Assembly: GCA_027451085.1 (NCBI GenBank)
Contig: DAIDKA010000316.1
Location: forward strand, 1 to 8,568
DNA length: 8,568 nt
Source: Gammaproteobacteria bacterium
GTDB taxonomy: Bacteria > Pseudomonadota > Gammaproteobacteria > Steroidobacterales > Steroidobacteraceae
Direction: 5' to 3'
The position numbers and the translations under genes are program-made. The notes below the pieces were generated by a model. That model worked only from the letters and a program-made list of their open reading frames with translations, had not been told where the DNA came from and did not search any database. This document shows positions 7,373 to 8,568 of the stretch, one piece after another (within the stretch, counting starts at the first letter, position 1; each line of letters begins with the position of its first letter).

Positions 7373-8568
7373 ACCTCAAAGGCGCACTCGCATCCCTGCT
7401 CCCGCTGGCGCTGGCCGCGGCGCTGGGTCTGTTCATCCATGCGCGGCTCAGGATCAGCGGCGACCTGCGGCTGTTCATGCCCACGCCACACTCGGCGGCG
7501 GAACGGCTGCTGCTCGATGAGGTGAGTTCCGGTCCCGCCGCGCGACTGCTGCTGGTGGCGCTGTGCGACGCCCCGGCGCAGCAGCTGGCGCAAAGCTCGC
7601 AGCAGCTGGCGGCCGAACTGCGCCACGACCCGGCCTTCAAGCTGGTGGCCGATGGCGAGAACCGGCTGGACATCGTGCCCGATCGGCTGCTGCCCTACCG
7701 CTACCTGCTGTCACCCACGCTCGACTCGCAGCGGCTCGATGCGGACTTCCTGCGCGGCGAACTGGCCACGCGCGAGCAGGACCTGGCCTCCCCGGCCGGC
7801 ACCCTGCTGGCGCCACTGGTGCCGCGCGACCCCTCGCTGGAACTGCTGAAGGTGCTGCAGTCCTGGCAGCCCGCGCAGCAGGCGCAGACGCAGTACGACG
7901 TGTGGTTCAACGCCAAGGGCGATGCCGCGCTGCTGCTGGTGGAAACCGCCGCGGCCGGCTTCGACCCGCAGGGCCAGCGCGCCGCCATCGATGCCCTGCG
8001 CGCGCACTTCCTGCACGCCCGCGCCACGCCCGCCACCACCCTCGAAGTCACCGGCCCCGGCGCGTTCGCAGTGCTCATGCAGGGCCGCAGCGAACACGAT
8101 GCGGACCTCGCGGGCCTGCTCGACACGGCGGGCATGGTGATCCTGATGCTGCTCGCCTACCGGCGGCCGCGCTTCGTGGTGCTGGGCGCCCTGCCCCTGG
8201 CCGCCGCGGGCCTCGCGGGACTCGCCGCCGTCACCCTCGTATCCGGCACCGTGCACGGCATCACCATCGCCTTCGGCTTCACGCTCATCGGCGTGGCGCT
8301 CGACTACCCCATCTACCTGTTCAGCAACCAGCGGCCGAAAGAATCCCCGCAGGCCGTGCTGCGCGCGATCTGGCCCACGCTGGCCACCGCAGTGCTCGCC
8401 ATCGGCATCGCGTACCTCGCGTTCCTGGCCTCCGGGGTCGCGGGCCTCGCCCAACTGGCCTGCTTCAATGTCACCGGCCTGGCCGCTGCAGCCTTGTGCA
8501 CGCGCTGGCTGCTGCCACGGCTGATGGCGCCGGGCGCGCGGGATTATGGCGAGCTGCCGCTGGTGGCG
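7369..8568 (+). CDS. MMPL/RND-family exporter, N-terminal 400 residues (partial)
   Basis: An open frame of exactly 400 codons runs from ATG 7369 to the window edge with no stop. It overlaps the LolA-like gene by ATGA, which implies translational coupling. The layout is that of the first half of an MMPL transporter: one membrane helix (about 4-24), a large periplasmic domain (about 25-245), then helices at about 247-264, 269-291, 298-318, 337-355 and 359-379. The fourth-helix motif FGFTLIGVALDYPIYLF (302-318) contains Asp312-Tyr313, matching the Asp-Tyr proton-relay pair known from MmpL3-type proteins. Family members are usually about 750-800 residues, so roughly half is missing. It should drive proton-coupled export of a lipid or polyene across the inner membrane, with the neighbouring LolA-like protein as periplasmic partner. 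The family is clear; the substrate is inferred from context. Confidence 0.9.
   Translation, partial: MNLKGALASLLPLALAAALGLFIHARLRISGDLRLFMPTPHSAAERLLLDEVSSGPAARLLLVALCDAPAQQLAQSSQQLAAELRHDPAFKLVADGENRLDIVPDRLLPYRYLLSPTLDSQRLDADFLRGELATREQDLASPAGTLLAPLVPRDPSLELLKVLQSWQPAQQAQTQYDVWFNAKGDAALLLVETAAAGFDPQGQRAAIDALRAHFLHARATPATTLEVTGPGAFAVLMQGRSEHDADLAGLLDTAGMVILMLLAYRRPRFVVLGALPLAAAGLAGLAAVTLVSGTVHGITIAFGFTLIGVALDYPIYLFSNQRPKESPQAVLRAIWPTLATAVLAIGIAYLAFLASGVAGLAQLACFNVTGLAAAALCTRWLLPRLMAPGARDYGELPLVA

Noticed and set aside
6736..7626. Minus-strand open frame of 296 codons opposite the LolA-like gene
   Set aside because: Its Ser/Arg/Cys-rich translation has no domain. The plus strand carries a signal peptide and recognisable family motifs.
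7711..8454. Minus-strand open frame of 247 codons opposite the exporter
   Set aside because: It is Gly/Glu/Arg/His-rich low-complexity translation. The plus-strand frame encodes clear MMPL membrane helices and the Asp-Tyr motif.

Overview
This is a G+C-rich window (roughly two thirds G+C) with tightly packed bacterial genes and no RNA genes, insertion sequences, CRISPR arrays or phage genes that I can see. Gene content points to a proteobacterium. The glutamate synthase large subunit has the length and motifs of the gamma/betaproteobacterial NADPH enzyme, and the right half carries a FabA/ApeI-like dehydratase, a LolA-like protein and an MMPL exporter, a set found in Gram-negative aryl-polyene and related lipid loci. 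A G+C-rich gammaproteobacterium is my best guess; genus cannot be read from this window.

Left half, minus strand: the first 26 codons of gltD (cut by the window edge) lie 45 bp downstream of a complete gltB. Together they form the gltBD operon for glutamate synthase, the GOGAT arm of ammonium assimilation. A plausible sigma-70 promoter lies about 65 bp upstream of gltB. Also on the minus strand, ending 133 bp before gltB, is a complete membrane-bound diguanylate cyclase with an unassigned polytopic N-terminal region and an intact GGEEF active site plus RxxD inhibitory site.

Right half, plus strand: a compact operon starts 75 bp from the cyclase and runs divergently from it. It encodes a short hotdog-fold beta-hydroxyacyl-ACP dehydratase-like protein, a secreted LolA-like protein, and the first 400 residues of an MMPL/RND-type exporter that continues past the window end. 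The exporter overlaps the LolA-like gene by ATGA. The three genes suggest that a fatty-acyl or polyene product is made in the cytoplasm, moved across the inner membrane by the MMPL protein and handled in the periplasm by the LolA-like protein. The rest of the pathway (ketosynthases, ACPs, acyltransferase) would lie to the right, outside the window.

Nothing here is clearly a new system. The points most worth a second look are the start of the putative lipid synthesis/export locus with its divergent c-di-GMP enzyme, the unassigned membrane domain of that enzyme, and the upstream region of gltB.
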